A stretch of DNA of 32,213 nt from Clostridia bacterium (lineage in GTDB: Bacteria; Bacillota; Clostridia; Oscillospirales; Acutalibacteraceae), in NCBI GenBank assembly GCA_017428625.1, contig JAFRQM010000054.1, forward strand, positions 1 through 32,213. Direction: 5' to 3'. Below, piece after piece: positions 1 to 8,011 of the stretch. The translations under genes were made by a program, and so were the position numbers. Within the stretch, counting starts at the first letter, position 1. Each line of letters begins with the position of its first letter. The notes beneath the pieces are model-generated. The model was not told the DNA's origin. It saw only the letters and a program-made list of their open reading frames with translations, and made no database searches.

Positions 1-263
1 CGATCTCAAGCGGATGCGGTGCGGGAAATCAGGTGCCTGTTGAACTCTCCAAGCCCGTAAACGAGGAGTGCAATGTTTACTATAAGATTTGGGATTATGA
101 CTCGGGAACCGTTATTCGCGAAGGCAAACTTCATTTTGATAATTTTGAAACTCAAAAGAATATTTATGCAGGAGACTGCGGCAAAAACATTTTAATTGAA
201 ATCAGCGGCGTTCAGAATGTTTCACTCGGTGAAACAGTTTTTCATTACCGGAAGCGCAATTAA
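1..263 (+). CDS. 3' part of a small lipoprotein-like protein (5' truncated by window edge)
   Basis: The reading frame is already open at base 3 and continues to the stop at 261-263, so the real start lies outside the window; an internal GTG at 33 is not needed as a start. The visible N-terminal residues read ISSGCGAGNQ, which resembles a lipobox cysteine followed by a polar mature start, although Ser rather than Leu stands at -3. The remaining roughly 80 residues are polar with alternating beta-type segments (CNVYYKIWDYDSG, KLHFDNF, NILIEISG), as in a small secreted beta domain. I do not recognise the family. The next gene downstream is also a lipoprotein. Confidence 0.6.
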   Translation, partial: ISSGCGAGNQVPVELSKPVNEECNVYYKIWDYDSGTVIREGKLHFDNFETQKNIYAGDCGKNILIEISGVQNVSLGETVFHYRKRN

Positions 264-367
264 AAGCGGCGGAATAATTCTCGATAAATAAGAGATGTTT
301 CCGGTCATCCGGATTAAACGGATTCAGATAAACGGTCCGGCAAACCGGGACTCAGAGAGGTGTTAGT

Positions 368-700
368 ATGAAAAGAACCGCAATGGCGCTGTTATGTGTT
401 CTGCTGACCCTCACTGTTTCGGCCTGCGGAAAAAAAGACGCTGCCGGAAAAACGGTGAACGGCAATATGAAAACATATTATGAAATGCAGGACGGAACCT
501 GGATGTGTGATGATTACACATATAAATACCGCCTTGAAATAAGCGGCAGAATGCCCGGCGCGGCTGTGGAATCGACGTTTGTATATTTAAGCAACAGCGA
601 GGAAATACCCTTTGAACGGGCATATATGGCTGCAGGGGTAAGCAGCAACACGGAAGATTATTTTCAGCCGGAAGAAGCCGTTCTTGTTGAAATGAAATAA
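368..700 (+). CDS. Small putative lipoprotein
   Basis: 110 residues. The N-terminus is a lipoprotein signal: MKRT, a hydrophobic run (AMALLCVLLTLTVSA) and a cysteine at residue 20 in the lipobox VSAC, so the mature protein should be lipid-anchored on the outer face of the membrane. The mature part is about 90 residues, rich in Tyr, Met and acidic residues, with no motif I recognise. The ATG at 368 follows a GAGAGG ribosome binding site at 355-360 with ideal spacing. It is 31 bp ahead of a membrane protein gene on the same strand, so the two are probably co-transcribed. Function unknown. Confidence 0.75.
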   Translation: MKRTAMALLCVLLTLTVSACGKKDAAGKTVNGNMKTYYEMQDGTWMCDDYTYKYRLEISGRMPGAAVESTFVYLSNSEEIPFERAYMAAGVSSNTEDYFQPEEAVLVEMK

Positions 701-731
701 CAGACTGAAGGGAATTGACGAGGAAAAAGAA

Positions 732-1220
732 ATGATATTTACAGCAGAGTGCGTTGTGCTGTGCGCGCTGTTTACACTGATGGTCTGGCTGATGTCAAGA
801 AACCCGGTCAAAGAACTGTATAACTACCCTCCGAACATACAGGAAAGGGTTAAGTCGCTTGATGAATACAAAGACAAAATACCGGAAAAGAAGAATAAAA
901 CCGGCGCAAAGCTGATTGCGTCGGCGGTATTTGTTATTATACTCAGTCTGATTCTGAGATATGTTAACGGTTACACAACTTTTGTCAAAGCCTTCGGCGG
1001 CGGATTTTTGCTCTGGACTGTTGTCAACCTGTGGGATGCCGTTGCGCTCGATATAATTTGGTTCTGCCACGACCCGCGTTTTGTCATAAAAGGCACGGAA
1101 GATATGGTGAGCGATTACCACGATTATATGTTTCACATAAAGGGATTTTTTATCGGCGAAGCAATTGCGCTTATTGTTTGCGCGCTTGCGGGTGTTATTG
1201 TTCGGTTCGTTTTGAAATAG
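732..1220 (+). CDS. Four-helix integral membrane protein, unknown function
   Basis: 162 residues with four clear hydrophobic segments at about residues 3-21, 59-77, 86-108 and 136-160. A charged cytoplasmic-looking loop (residues 23-57, Lys/Glu rich) lies between helices 1 and 2. A conserved-looking polar stretch between helices 3 and 4 carries FCHDPRFVIKGTEDM and two histidines (DYHDYMFH). No enzyme or transporter signature is recognised. A purine-rich GAGGAAAAAGAA site precedes the ATG. It follows the lipoprotein gene closely and precedes a small hypothetical gene by 39 bp, suggesting one operon. Confidence 0.7.
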   Translation: MIFTAECVVLCALFTLMVWLMSRNPVKELYNYPPNIQERVKSLDEYKDKIPEKKNKTGAKLIASAVFVIILSLILRYVNGYTTFVKAFGGGFLLWTVVNLWDAVALDIIWFCHDPRFVIKGTEDMVSDYHDYMFHIKGFFIGEAIALIVCALAGVIVRFVLK

Positions 1221-1259
1221 TCAATTAAATAAATCGGGATTTGCGGGAGGAGCAAGAAT

Positions 1260-1562
1260 ATGAAACTGTCAATAATTTTTGAAGAAAGACCCGAAAGATG
1301 GGGATTCAGAGGCGATCCGTATTTTTGGGATTACTTAAAAAATCTCGCGGAGAATATGGATATTATTTCTTCTGAGGAACTTGAGAAGTGGATAAAAGAG
1401 GAATACTTTTCGCTTTCGGGCAAGGTTCTGACCGACAAATATATGGATTTTGCTGTAATAGAGCAGTTTTCTCATGGAGGAATGAGTTCCGGCGGTGTTG
1501 ATAACAAAGGGTGGATGGAGAAAGGAATTCCACTGTTGAAAAGCAGGTTGACTACGCTCTGA
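1260..1562 (+). CDS. Small hypothetical protein (100 aa)
   Basis: A soluble, acidic 100-residue protein with no signal peptide or membrane segment. The N-terminal part (MKLSIIFEERPERWGFRGDP) is rich in charge and aromatics, followed by an amphipathic helix-like stretch and a glycine-rich turn (SHGGMSSGGVDNKGW). The GGGAGGAG site seven bases before the ATG strongly supports this start. I recognise no family; it could be an accessory or immunity-type small protein, but nothing in the sequence shows this. Confidence 0.65.
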   Translation: MKLSIIFEERPERWGFRGDPYFWDYLKNLAENMDIISSEELEKWIKEEYFSLSGKVLTDKYMDFAVIEQFSHGGMSSGGVDNKGWMEKGIPLLKSRLTTL

Positions 1563-1641
1563 CAATTCCGGTTCGGCAAGTCGGACAGTCTGTTACAGCC
1601 GTCTGATAAACCCCGAAAAAAGCGGAAAGGAAAAATAAGAA

Positions 1642-2400
1642 ATGAAACTGTGTGTGCCGATACCCTGCTTCTTTAACAACATGCCGTTTGAAGAGGCGGT
1701 TGAAACAATTCATAAACTCGGATATGAGTATGCCGAGATTTACGGCCGGAAGCACCTCAACCCCGATTCGGCGGCAAGGGCGCTTGAAAACTCGGGTGTG
1801 ACCCTGCTCAGTATGTGCACCACCGAATTCGGGCTTACAGACCCCGCGCGGCGCGGGCTGTGGACCGACGGAATAAAAGAAAGCTGCGAGGCGGCCGCCG
1901 CTCTCGGAGTAAAAAAACTGATTACGCAGGTGGGACCCGACACCGGCGCGGACAGAGACGCTCAGCACAGGTCGATTGTTGACGGGCTCAGAGCGGGCGC
2001 GGAGATACTTGAGAGCGCGGGCGTTACGGTTATGGTTGAACCGCTTAACACAAAAGTCGATCATCCGGGCTATTATCTGACTTCATCAGCCGAGGCGTTC
2101 GACATTGTGCGCGAAGTCGCAAGCCCTTATGTGAAGGTTGTGTTTGACATTTATCACCAGCAGGTATCGGAGGGGAACATTATTCCGAATATAACGGAAA
2201 ACCTTGACTGCATAGCCCATCTGCATGCCGCGGGGCACCCCGGCAGGAACGAACTGCAGTTCGGGGAAAATGATTATAATAACATTTTTGCCGCGGTTGA
2301 CAGGGCGGGTTATACGGGCGCGTGCGGGCTTGAATACACCCCGCTGCTTGACCCGGAAGAAAGCCTTGCCGAAGCAAAACGGCTTTTCGGCGGAATATAA
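1642..2400 (+). CDS. Hydroxypyruvate-isomerase-like sugar isomerase/epimerase (TIM barrel)
   Basis: 252 residues, matching the usual length (about 258) of hydroxypyruvate isomerase-like members of the xylose-isomerase-like/AP-endonuclease-2 superfamily. The diagnostic barrel motifs are present in order: VMVEPLN followed by DHPGYYL near residues 130-147, then FDIYHQQVSEGNI near residues 174-186, HLHAAGHPGRNE near 199-210, and a terminal GLEYTP. The glutamates and histidines in these motifs are the expected metal and substrate ligands. Known members interconvert hydroxypyruvate and tartronate semialdehyde or related small keto-sugars; the true substrate here is not determined. An AAAGGA site precedes the start. 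A hairpin terminator follows at 2418. Confidence 0.85.
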   Translation: MKLCVPIPCFFNNMPFEEAVETIHKLGYEYAEIYGRKHLNPDSAARALENSGVTLLSMCTTEFGLTDPARRGLWTDGIKESCEAAAALGVKKLITQVGPDTGADRDAQHRSIVDGLRAGAEILESAGVTVMVEPLNTKVDHPGYYLTSSAEAFDIVREVASPYVKVVFDIYHQQVSEGNIIPNITENLDCIAHLHAAGHPGRNELQFGENDYNNIFAAVDRAGYTGACGLEYTPLLDPEESLAEAKRLFGGI

Positions 2401-2417
2401 GAAAACATAAAATGAAG

Positions 2418-2453
2418 AAAGCCGTAGAGGGTTTAAACTCTCGGCGGCTTTTG
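2418..2453 (+). terminator. Rho-independent terminator after the isomerase gene
   Basis: AAAGCCG-T-AGAG pairs with CTCT-CGG-CGGCTTT around a short A/T loop, followed by TTTT. It sits 18 bp after the isomerase stop and between convergent genes, so it may work in both directions. Confidence 0.7.
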
Positions 2454-2494
2454 TGATTGAAATATGAATTGCGGTGTGATAGAATAACTGCGGC

Positions 2495-3409
2495 TTACGG
2501 GAGACGGAAGCCCGCGGAGCGGTAGATGTCATACCAGTCTTCTCTTGTGAGTTCAATGTCGGCGCCCTTAGCGATGTCGCGCATTCTTCCGGGTGAAACC
2601 GAGCCGGAAATCAACTGGATTTTTGCAGGGTGGCGGAGTATCCACGCCGCGGCGACGGCAACCGGAGGAACGCCGTATTTTGCCGACATTTCATCAAGTT
2701 TGTCATTAAGGGCGGGGTATTTTTCGCGGTTGCCGACGAACGGACCTTCAAAGAATCCGCCCTGAAAAGGCGACCACGCCTGAATGGTAATGCCTTTTAT
2801 TCTCATATATTCAAGCGCACTGCCGTCATGCATAAATGACTCGTCGTTTTTCATATTGACATTAAGCCCCGATGTGACAAGGCCGCTTTCGGGAATTGAA
2901 AACTGAAGCTGGTCGGCGACAATGGGTTGGCGCACCGCCGTTTTAAGCAGTTCAATCTGCATGGGGTTATGGTTTGAAACGCCGAAATAACGCACCTTGC
3001 CCGAGTTTTCAAGAGTGTCAAAAGCTTCGGCAACCTCGCCGGGCTCCATAAGGGTATCGGGGCGGTGAAGCAGGAGAATGTCGATATAATCCGTGCGCAG
3101 CCTTTTCAGCGAAGCGTTGACGCTTTCAAGAATATGCTCTTTTGAAAAATCGAAGAAGCCGCGGCGTATGCCGCATTTTGTCTGGATGATGATTTTCTCT
3201 CTGAGAGAGGGGTTGCCGGCGAGATAAGCGCCGAATATTTCTTCGCATCTTCCGCCGCCGTAGATGTCGGCGTGGTCGAAAAAGTTTATTCCGAGTTCAA
3301 GCGCGGTGCCGATGACGCGGTCAACCGGCTCTTTTGCGCCGTCAAGGCGCATACAGCCCATTGCCTGAGCGGAGATGGGCAGCCAGCCCGCAAGCATAAT
3401 CTGTTTCAT
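2495..3409 (-). CDS. Aldo/keto reductase
   Basis: 304 residues, the usual length of an NADP(H)-dependent (beta/alpha)8 aldo/keto reductase, closest in style to the YdhF group. The catalytic tetrad is complete: D45 and Y50 in FFDHADIYG, K78 in IIQTKCG, and H115 in ILLLHRPD. The cofactor-binding strand motifs FGVSNH and LISGSVSPGRM are also present. It reduces carbonyl compounds; the substrate cannot be predicted. The ATG follows AAGGAG on the minus strand. It lies only 12 bp downstream of the alpha/beta hydrolase stop, so the two form an operon read leftward from the promoter at 4110-4138. Confidence 0.9.
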   Translation of the reverse strand: MKQIMLAGWLPISAQAMGCMRLDGAKEPVDRVIGTALELGINFFDHADIYGGGRCEEIFGAYLAGNPSLREKIIIQTKCGIRRGFFDFSKEHILESVNASLKRLRTDYIDILLLHRPDTLMEPGEVAEAFDTLENSGKVRYFGVSNHNPMQIELLKTAVRQPIVADQLQFSIPESGLVTSGLNVNMKNDESFMHDGSALEYMRIKGITIQAWSPFQGGFFEGPFVGNREKYPALNDKLDEMSAKYGVPPVAVAAAWILRHPAKIQLISGSVSPGRMRDIAKGADIELTREDWYDIYRSAGFRLP

Positions 3410-3421
3410 AAAATTCTCCTT

Positions 3422-4081
3422 TTATTCCGGTATTACCGAAAGAATATAATCCGCGATTTTCGTGCTGTTCATTATATAGCCCGAATGCCCGGCTTTTTCA
3501 AATATTTTAAGCTGCGCGCCCGGGACGGTGTCTGCGATATGCCGGGTATGTGATAGTTTAATTACATCTTTTTCGCCCGCGGTAACAAAGGTCGGCACGG
3601 TTATTTTTGACAGCATTTCGTCGGTTATGTCGGGCTCGCGCATCATTATTCTCATTTTGTCGCTTCTGTCGAAACGGCTCCAGAGTTTAAAGAATTTCAT
3701 CGGCAGGTCTTTTGTGCTGCCGGGGTTGAGGCTCGCGCCGCTGACAATAAGGGATGAAAGCAGACCCGGGTGATTGCAGGCGAGAATAAGCCCGATTATT
3801 CCGCCGTCTGAAAAGCCGTAGAACACGGGCTTTTCAATGCCGAGCGCTTCAATAAAGCGGAACATATCCTCCGCCATATCCTCATAGTGCAGGGTTTTGA
3901 CCTTTTCGCTTTTGCCGTGGTCGCGCGAATCGGGGCAGTAAACGGTGAAACGCTTTTCAAGCACCTTTACCGCGCTTCTGAATATTTTATGGCTCATACT
4001 GTTGCAGTGAACCATTATGAGAGGCCTGCCCGCGCCTGATTTTTCATAATAGAGTTTTACTCCGTTTACGGTAATAAACAT
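3422..4081 (-). CDS. Alpha/beta hydrolase
   Basis: 219 residues, a compact cytoplasmic alpha/beta hydrolase without a signal peptide. Fold landmarks are the oxyanion-hole strand RPLIMVH, the PDSRDHGKS segment, the nucleophile elbow GFSDGG with S91, the acid D172 in TAGEKDVI, and the catalytic histidine H199 in EKAGHSGY, giving a complete Ser-Asp-His triad. Such enzymes cleave esters, lactones or C-C bonds; nothing here fixes the substrate. First gene of the leftward operon with the aldo/keto reductase. The ribosome binding site (AAAGGCGGTG) is a weaker match than those of its neighbours. Confidence 0.88.
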   Translation of the reverse strand: MFITVNGVKLYYEKSGAGRPLIMVHCNSMSHKIFRSAVKVLEKRFTVYCPDSRDHGKSEKVKTLHYEDMAEDMFRFIEALGIEKPVFYGFSDGGIIGLILACNHPGLLSSLIVSGASLNPGSTKDLPMKFFKLWSRFDRSDKMRIMMREPDITDEMLSKITVPTFVTAGEKDVIKLSHTRHIADTVPGAQLKIFEKAGHSGYIMNSTKIADYILSVIPE

Positions 4082-4109
4082 AAAAACACCGCCTTTTATT
4101 CCTTACAAT

Positions 4110-4138
4110 AATTTAGCATATACACGGGGCAAATACAA
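4110..4138 (-). promoter_or_regulatory. Sigma-A-type promoter for the hydrolase/aldo-keto reductase operon
   Basis: On the minus strand TTGTAT (4133-4138), a 17-bp spacer and TAAATT (4110-4115), with a TGn extended -10. It lies about 30 bp before the hydrolase start. Confidence 0.5.
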
Positions 4139-4167
4139 CACATTTTTCACGGGAAGAAATATAAAAT

Positions 4168-5310
4168 ATGAAAAAGGTATTCGTTTTTCTTAAAAAAGAT
4201 TTAATGCTCACGGTGTCGCTTCTCGCGGCTGCGGCAGGGCTTATAATAACACCGCCGAAAGCGGATTTTTTTGCCGGTATTGACTGGCGCACCCTCGGCA
4301 CGCTGTTTATGATGCTGTGTATTCTTGAGGGATTCAAGAAGGAGAATGTTCTGCGCCCTGTTGAAAACCTTGCTTCAAGGCTCGGCGCGACAACGGCGCT
4401 TTCGCTTTTTCTGATTTTCGGGGTGTTTTTTACATCAATGTTCGTCACCAATGATGTTTCGCTTATAATATTTGTGCCGCTCACCATTCTGCTGTTCCGG
4501 AGCGGCGAAAAGGAGAAGTATATTCTGCCCGTGATTTCAATGGAGAATATAGCAGCCATAAGGGGCTCGCTGCTTATGCCCTTCGGCTCGCCGCAAAATC
4601 TGTTTTTATACGGTCAGGTGGAGGAAATCTCTTTTACGGGTTTTGTTTTGCATATGCTGCCGCTTTGTGTGATGAGCGCCGTTCTGCTTGTGATTTTTGT
4701 GCTGATTCTTTACAGAAAAAACCTTAAAGAAAGAATAGCGTTCACCCACGAGAGCGCCGCCTGGGAAAAGGAGAAAAAGCCGCAGAGAATCACATACACA
4801 GCGCTGTTTGCGCTTGTGATGCTTGTTATAGTAACAAGAACGGGGCTTTGGTGGGCTGCGCTTATTGCTGTAGTTGCGGCGCTGCTTATTGCGGACAGAA
4901 AAATTTTTCTGCGTGTTGATTATGTGCTTATTGTGACTTTTCTGTGCTTTTTTATTTTTTCATCCTCAATTGCGGGCAACGAAAAAATTGCGGAATTTCT
5001 CGGCAGGCAGGTAGCCGGCAGAGAATACTGGTGGGTTATAGGGTTGAGCCAGATTATTTCAAATGTGCCCGCCTCCATTGTGCTTTACCCGTTCACAAAG
5101 AATTTTGCGGGGCTTATTTACGGAGCGGACACGGCGGGGCTTTGCTCGCTTATCGGCTCGCTCGCGTCTGTAATCAATTACAGAATTTATGTAAGGGAAT
5201 ATCCGGACGGCGGCAGAAAATTCATAAGAACATTCACGCTTGTTTCATGGGCGTTTTTTGCCGTGGTTGCCGTTCCCGGATATCTCCTGACACGGTGGGA
5301 ATTTTATTGA
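4168..5310 (+). CDS. ArsB/NhaD/YbiR-type anion or ion transporter
   Basis: 380 residues with about 10 hydrophobic segments. It has the two symmetry-related signatures of the ion transporter superfamily: FVTNDVSLIIFVPLT at about residues 92-106 and ISNVPASIVLYPF at about 299-311, each an Asn-containing hairpin motif that lines the substrate site. A central charged loop (about residues 189-212) separates the two halves. Length and motifs resemble the E. coli YbiR group of SLC13/ArsB-like carriers. The substrate is unknown; a dicarboxylate or inorganic anion is plausible. Flanked by divergent and convergent genes, so transcribed alone, ending at the hairpin at 5331. Confidence 0.82.
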   Translation: MKKVFVFLKKDLMLTVSLLAAAAGLIITPPKADFFAGIDWRTLGTLFMMLCILEGFKKENVLRPVENLASRLGATTALSLFLIFGVFFTSMFVTNDVSLIIFVPLTILLFRSGEKEKYILPVISMENIAAIRGSLLMPFGSPQNLFLYGQVEEISFTGFVLHMLPLCVMSAVLLVIFVLILYRKNLKERIAFTHESAAWEKEKKPQRITYTALFALVMLVIVTRTGLWWAALIAVVAALLIADRKIFLRVDYVLIVTFLCFFIFSSSIAGNEKIAEFLGRQVAGREYWWVIGLSQIISNVPASIVLYPFTKNFAGLIYGADTAGLCSLIGSLASVINYRIYVREYPDGGRKFIRTFTLVSWAFFAVVAVPGYLLTRWEFY

Positions 5311-5330
5311 TAAAACTGAAAAGGAACAAT

Positions 5331-5358
5331 AAAAGAGCGGGGTTTCCCGCTCTTTATT
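5331..5358. terminator. Bidirectional Rho-independent terminator
   Basis: Perfect 10-bp stem AAAGAGCGGG / CCCGCTCTTT with a GTTT loop (5332-5355), A-rich before and T-rich after, between the convergent transporter and hydrolase genes. Confidence 0.85.
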
Positions 5359-6070
5359 ATTTCTGTGCGATGAAATCGAGGATTATTTCAGCCGTTTTTT
5401 TGGTTTGTTCACCGGGAGTGATTGCGGCTTGCCCGTCGCCTTTCTGCGCCCCGTATGAGCCGAAGCCCGCGTGATTGCCGCCTTCAATTATTACTTCGGT
5501 GAAACCGCCGGGCAGGTTTTGTTTGCACTGTTCATAACTCCCTGTGTTAAGCACGCCGTCAAGCGAGCCGTAAACCAGAAGAGTGTCAAGGCTTTCGGGC
5601 AGCGCTTTTGTTGAGTATGACGCGAGCAGAATCAGCCCGTCAAACGAAGCCGCATTTTTTGAAGCATAAGATGAAGCGGCGACTCCGCCGAGCGAATGAC
5701 CGCCGATATACCAACGGCTGTAATTGAAGTTTGCGGTAAGGTCATCCGCCTTGTTTATGCCGAAAAAAGCGAGCCGCGCGGGCATTTTAACAAGAAAAAC
5801 ATCAACGCCCCGCGCCGCGAGTTTGTGAAGAAGGGGCGCGTAAGCCGTCTCCTCAACCTTGCCGCCGGGGTAAAAAACAAGGGCGTTTTCCGTTGACGGT
5901 CCGTCAAAATAATAACCGAAATACTCTTTTGAAACCGCGACGCTGCCGTCGGATTGAAGGGCGGAGAGCGCAACGCCGTCGGCGCGGTAATAATCATTGA
6001 CATAAACGGCGCCGCCGCAGATTAAAGCGATTATCAGAACAATGGGAACAAGCAGTTTTGTGATTTTCAT
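5357..6070 (-). CDS. Membrane-anchored alpha/beta hydrolase
   Basis: 237 residues. Residues 4-25 form an uncleaved-type signal anchor (hydrophobic LLVPIVLIIALICGGAVYV), so the catalytic domain should face outward. The hydrolase fold shows the strand ALVFYPGGKVE, the nucleophile elbow GGHSLGG with S126, the acid D170 in VYGSLDGVL and the histidine H199 in EGGNHAGFG. The type resembles the Abhydrolase_5/dienelactone-hydrolase-like group. Last gene of the leftward run that begins at 9738; 22 bp separate it from the small membrane protein upstream. Substrate unknown. Confidence 0.85.
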   Translation of the reverse strand: MKITKLLVPIVLIIALICGGAVYVNDYYRADGVALSALQSDGSVAVSKEYFGYYFDGPSTENALVFYPGGKVEETAYAPLLHKLAARGVDVFLVKMPARLAFFGINKADDLTANFNYSRWYIGGHSLGGVAASSYASKNAASFDGLILLASYSTKALPESLDTLLVYGSLDGVLNTGSYEQCKQNLPGGFTEVIIEGGNHAGFGSYGAQKGDGQAAITPGEQTKKTAEIILDFIAQK

Positions 6071-6092
6071 TTGCGGTTTTCCTTATATTTAA

Positions 6093-6410
6093 TCAACTGA
6101 ACCAGGAGCCGTTGTATTTTTTCTGCGCTTTGTGTGTGAGCGCGAAGCCTGCCGCCGAACACACAACAAACGCCGCGATGCCGCAGTGGGTTTTGAAAAC
6201 AAAATTGACAATACCCGTTGCGACACAGCCCGCGCCGATAAGCAGAAGACCTTTGCCTATTTGCTTTGTGTATGCGGGTATGTCTTTTTTTGTGACATTT
6301 CTGTGATGATAATCGTGTATGAGATTTATTTTATGCTTTTTTATCAGCAAAAAGGCAAAAATCAGGCAGAGAATACCTACGCCGGTGTAAGTTACGAGTT
6401 CGATAATCAT
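6093..6410 (-). CDS. Small membrane protein, DUF3784-like
   Basis: 105 residues with three hydrophobic segments (about residues 5-23, 51-68 and 75-92). The loop after helix 1 reads HKINLIHDYHHRNVTKKD, a histidine-rich cytoplasmic stretch of the kind I associate with DUF3784-like proteins common in Clostridia; this family call is from memory and tentative. It lies 11 bp after the upstream stop and 22 bp before the next gene, so it is inside the 9738-5357 operon. No activity can be inferred. Confidence 0.65.
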   Translation of the reverse strand: MIIELVTYTGVGILCLIFAFLLIKKHKINLIHDYHHRNVTKKDIPAYTKQIGKGLLLIGAGCVATGIVNFVFKTHCGIAAFVVCSAAGFALTHKAQKKYNGSWFS

Positions 6411-6421
6411 ACAGTTTCCTT

Positions 6422-7969
6422 TCAGTTCGCGACGGGGAGAAAAACAATTCTGCCGTTTTCGGGCACAACGGTTATGCTCCCGTCTTTTTTCTCGAATTTT
6501 CCGCAGGCGAGTTTGAGTGAGTAGGCGTAATCTTCCGAGAGCCTGCCCCTGAAGCGCATAAGCAGCTCTTTCTCATTAACCTGTGTGTAAGGCACCTTGC
6601 AGTCGGGATGATAAACAAAGCCGAGCCAAAGCCCCTCGCCGAGAGTTATTTCAATTCCGCTTTCGCTCATTTTAAAGCGGACTTTGCCGGGAATCTCCGC
6701 CGTTGCACTGTTTTCGCTTTCATCTGTTTTTGTAATAAAGTTTTCGCCGAGAGCGGGTATTGTATCTTTGCCGCACACATAAATGCCGGCGCGCACATCA
6801 TCTTTGCTGAAGCGGAAGCCGTCAATGACGGGCAGGTTGAAAATGGCGTAATCTGTCAGATCCTCGGCTGTCTCAAGGCATTTTTCTTTGAAGTTGTCAT
6901 CGAAGAACTGAAAGTCGCGTATCCACGCCCTGCCGTTTTGGTAAAGAATATTCATACGGTAATCCTTACAACTGAACCAGACGGTTTTGTATCCGTCTTT
7001 TTCATAGTCTGAATCGGCGCAGATTGAGGCAGGCGGAGTTTCATCGAAGTTCTCCGAAAACCATTTTCCCGTTTCGCCGAGAGTCATAAGGTCAACCCTG
7101 CCGTTTTTAACTTCGCGGTCAAGAATCTCAAACTGCATCGGCAGACCTTTTTTGATGTTCTCCCAGTTGAAGGAGTTCTCCTGCCCGAGTTGGGCATAGG
7201 CGTGCGAGAGGCATTTGCCGTTGAAACTCTCGCGGAAATACCACTCGACAAAGTCACGGCGGCTCCCGCTGTTCGGGTAAACCGGCTCCATTGTTGACAC
7301 TACCTGGCAGGCTTCGGGGTCGCCAAGACCGAGGTCATACTGCCTCAGCGGGTCGGGGCCGAGCATACGGAAAACGGGAGTTTTCATCTGCCTTGAGCGG
7401 TCGGAAGCGGGGCAGAGCATATTGTTGAAAGACGGGTAGTAGCCGCCGTTATAGTAACCGCCCCACATTGTGTTTGCGTCTGTGCCGTATTGGTCGCGGC
7501 AGATACAGGCGGAAACAACGGGATAGTTCTCCTCAATATATCTGTATGAAACGGCGTCAATGGTCCAGCAGCCGAAAACGGCGGGATATTCGCCGTAAAT
7601 CTCTTTGAATTTGTTGAACGCAGTGTCAATGAGTTTTTTGCGGTCTTCGGGAACATAGCCGTGAAGATAATTGAAATTGCCGACCCAGTCCCACTTGTAT
7701 CTGCCTCTCCATTCAAGCCCTGCGTCAGCGCAGTGAGGCTCGGTGATTTCGAGCCAGAGACCGAACTCGCATCTGTCGGCGTGGCTGCGCGCCAGTTCAA
7801 TATACCGCGGCTCAATAAGCGCGTCATACTGAAACAGCACGGTGGACCTGAAACCGTATTTATCGCAGAGATTCAGTTCTTCCGCAAGCGTAGGGAAAAG
7901 AAACGAATCGTCATCGTCTCTCGGCTCACAACTGCGCACAAAGTTAATGATGTTTATGATGTTTTTCAT
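6422..7969 (-). CDS. Putative (beta/alpha)-barrel polysaccharide deacetylase-like protein
   Basis: 515 residues, no signal peptide. The N-terminal two thirds look like a glycan-active barrel: an early NFVRSCEPRDDDD strand with clustered acids, YGFRSTVLFQYDAL, an FGLWLEITEPHC strand, GYVPEDRKKLID, YPAVFGCWTIDAVSY, a WGGYYNGGYYPSF segment and PVFRMLGPDP. The order of acid and histidine motifs recalls polysaccharide deacetylase/GH57-like barrels, but I cannot place the catalytic residues. The last 150-200 residues look like beta-sandwich strands. The GGGGGG run before the ATG serves as ribosome binding site. Neighbours are a phosphoesterase, a DUF5131 protein and hydrolases. Glycan processing is an inference. 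Confidence 0.6.
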   Translation of the reverse strand: MKNIINIINFVRSCEPRDDDDSFLFPTLAEELNLCDKYGFRSTVLFQYDALIEPRYIELARSHADRCEFGLWLEITEPHCADAGLEWRGRYKWDWVGNFNYLHGYVPEDRKKLIDTAFNKFKEIYGEYPAVFGCWTIDAVSYRYIEENYPVVSACICRDQYGTDANTMWGGYYNGGYYPSFNNMLCPASDRSRQMKTPVFRMLGPDPLRQYDLGLGDPEACQVVSTMEPVYPNSGSRRDFVEWYFRESFNGKCLSHAYAQLGQENSFNWENIKKGLPMQFEILDREVKNGRVDLMTLGETGKWFSENFDETPPASICADSDYEKDGYKTVWFSCKDYRMNILYQNGRAWIRDFQFFDDNFKEKCLETAEDLTDYAIFNLPVIDGFRFSKDDVRAGIYVCGKDTIPALGENFITKTDESENSATAEIPGKVRFKMSESGIEITLGEGLWLGFVYHPDCKVPYTQVNEKELLMRFRGRLSEDYAYSLKLACGKFEKKDGSITVVPENGRIVFLPVAN

Positions 7970-8011
7970 ATAAGCCCCCCTAAGATTAATTGATTGTAAA
8001 GAATTTTGTTT

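Noticed and set aside
263..367. Structured RNA or riboswitch in the gap before the small lipoprotein
   Set aside because: Only short G/C-rich hairpins (for example GTCCGG-CAAA-CCGGGAC) are present; no recognised riboswitch core or terminator is seen.
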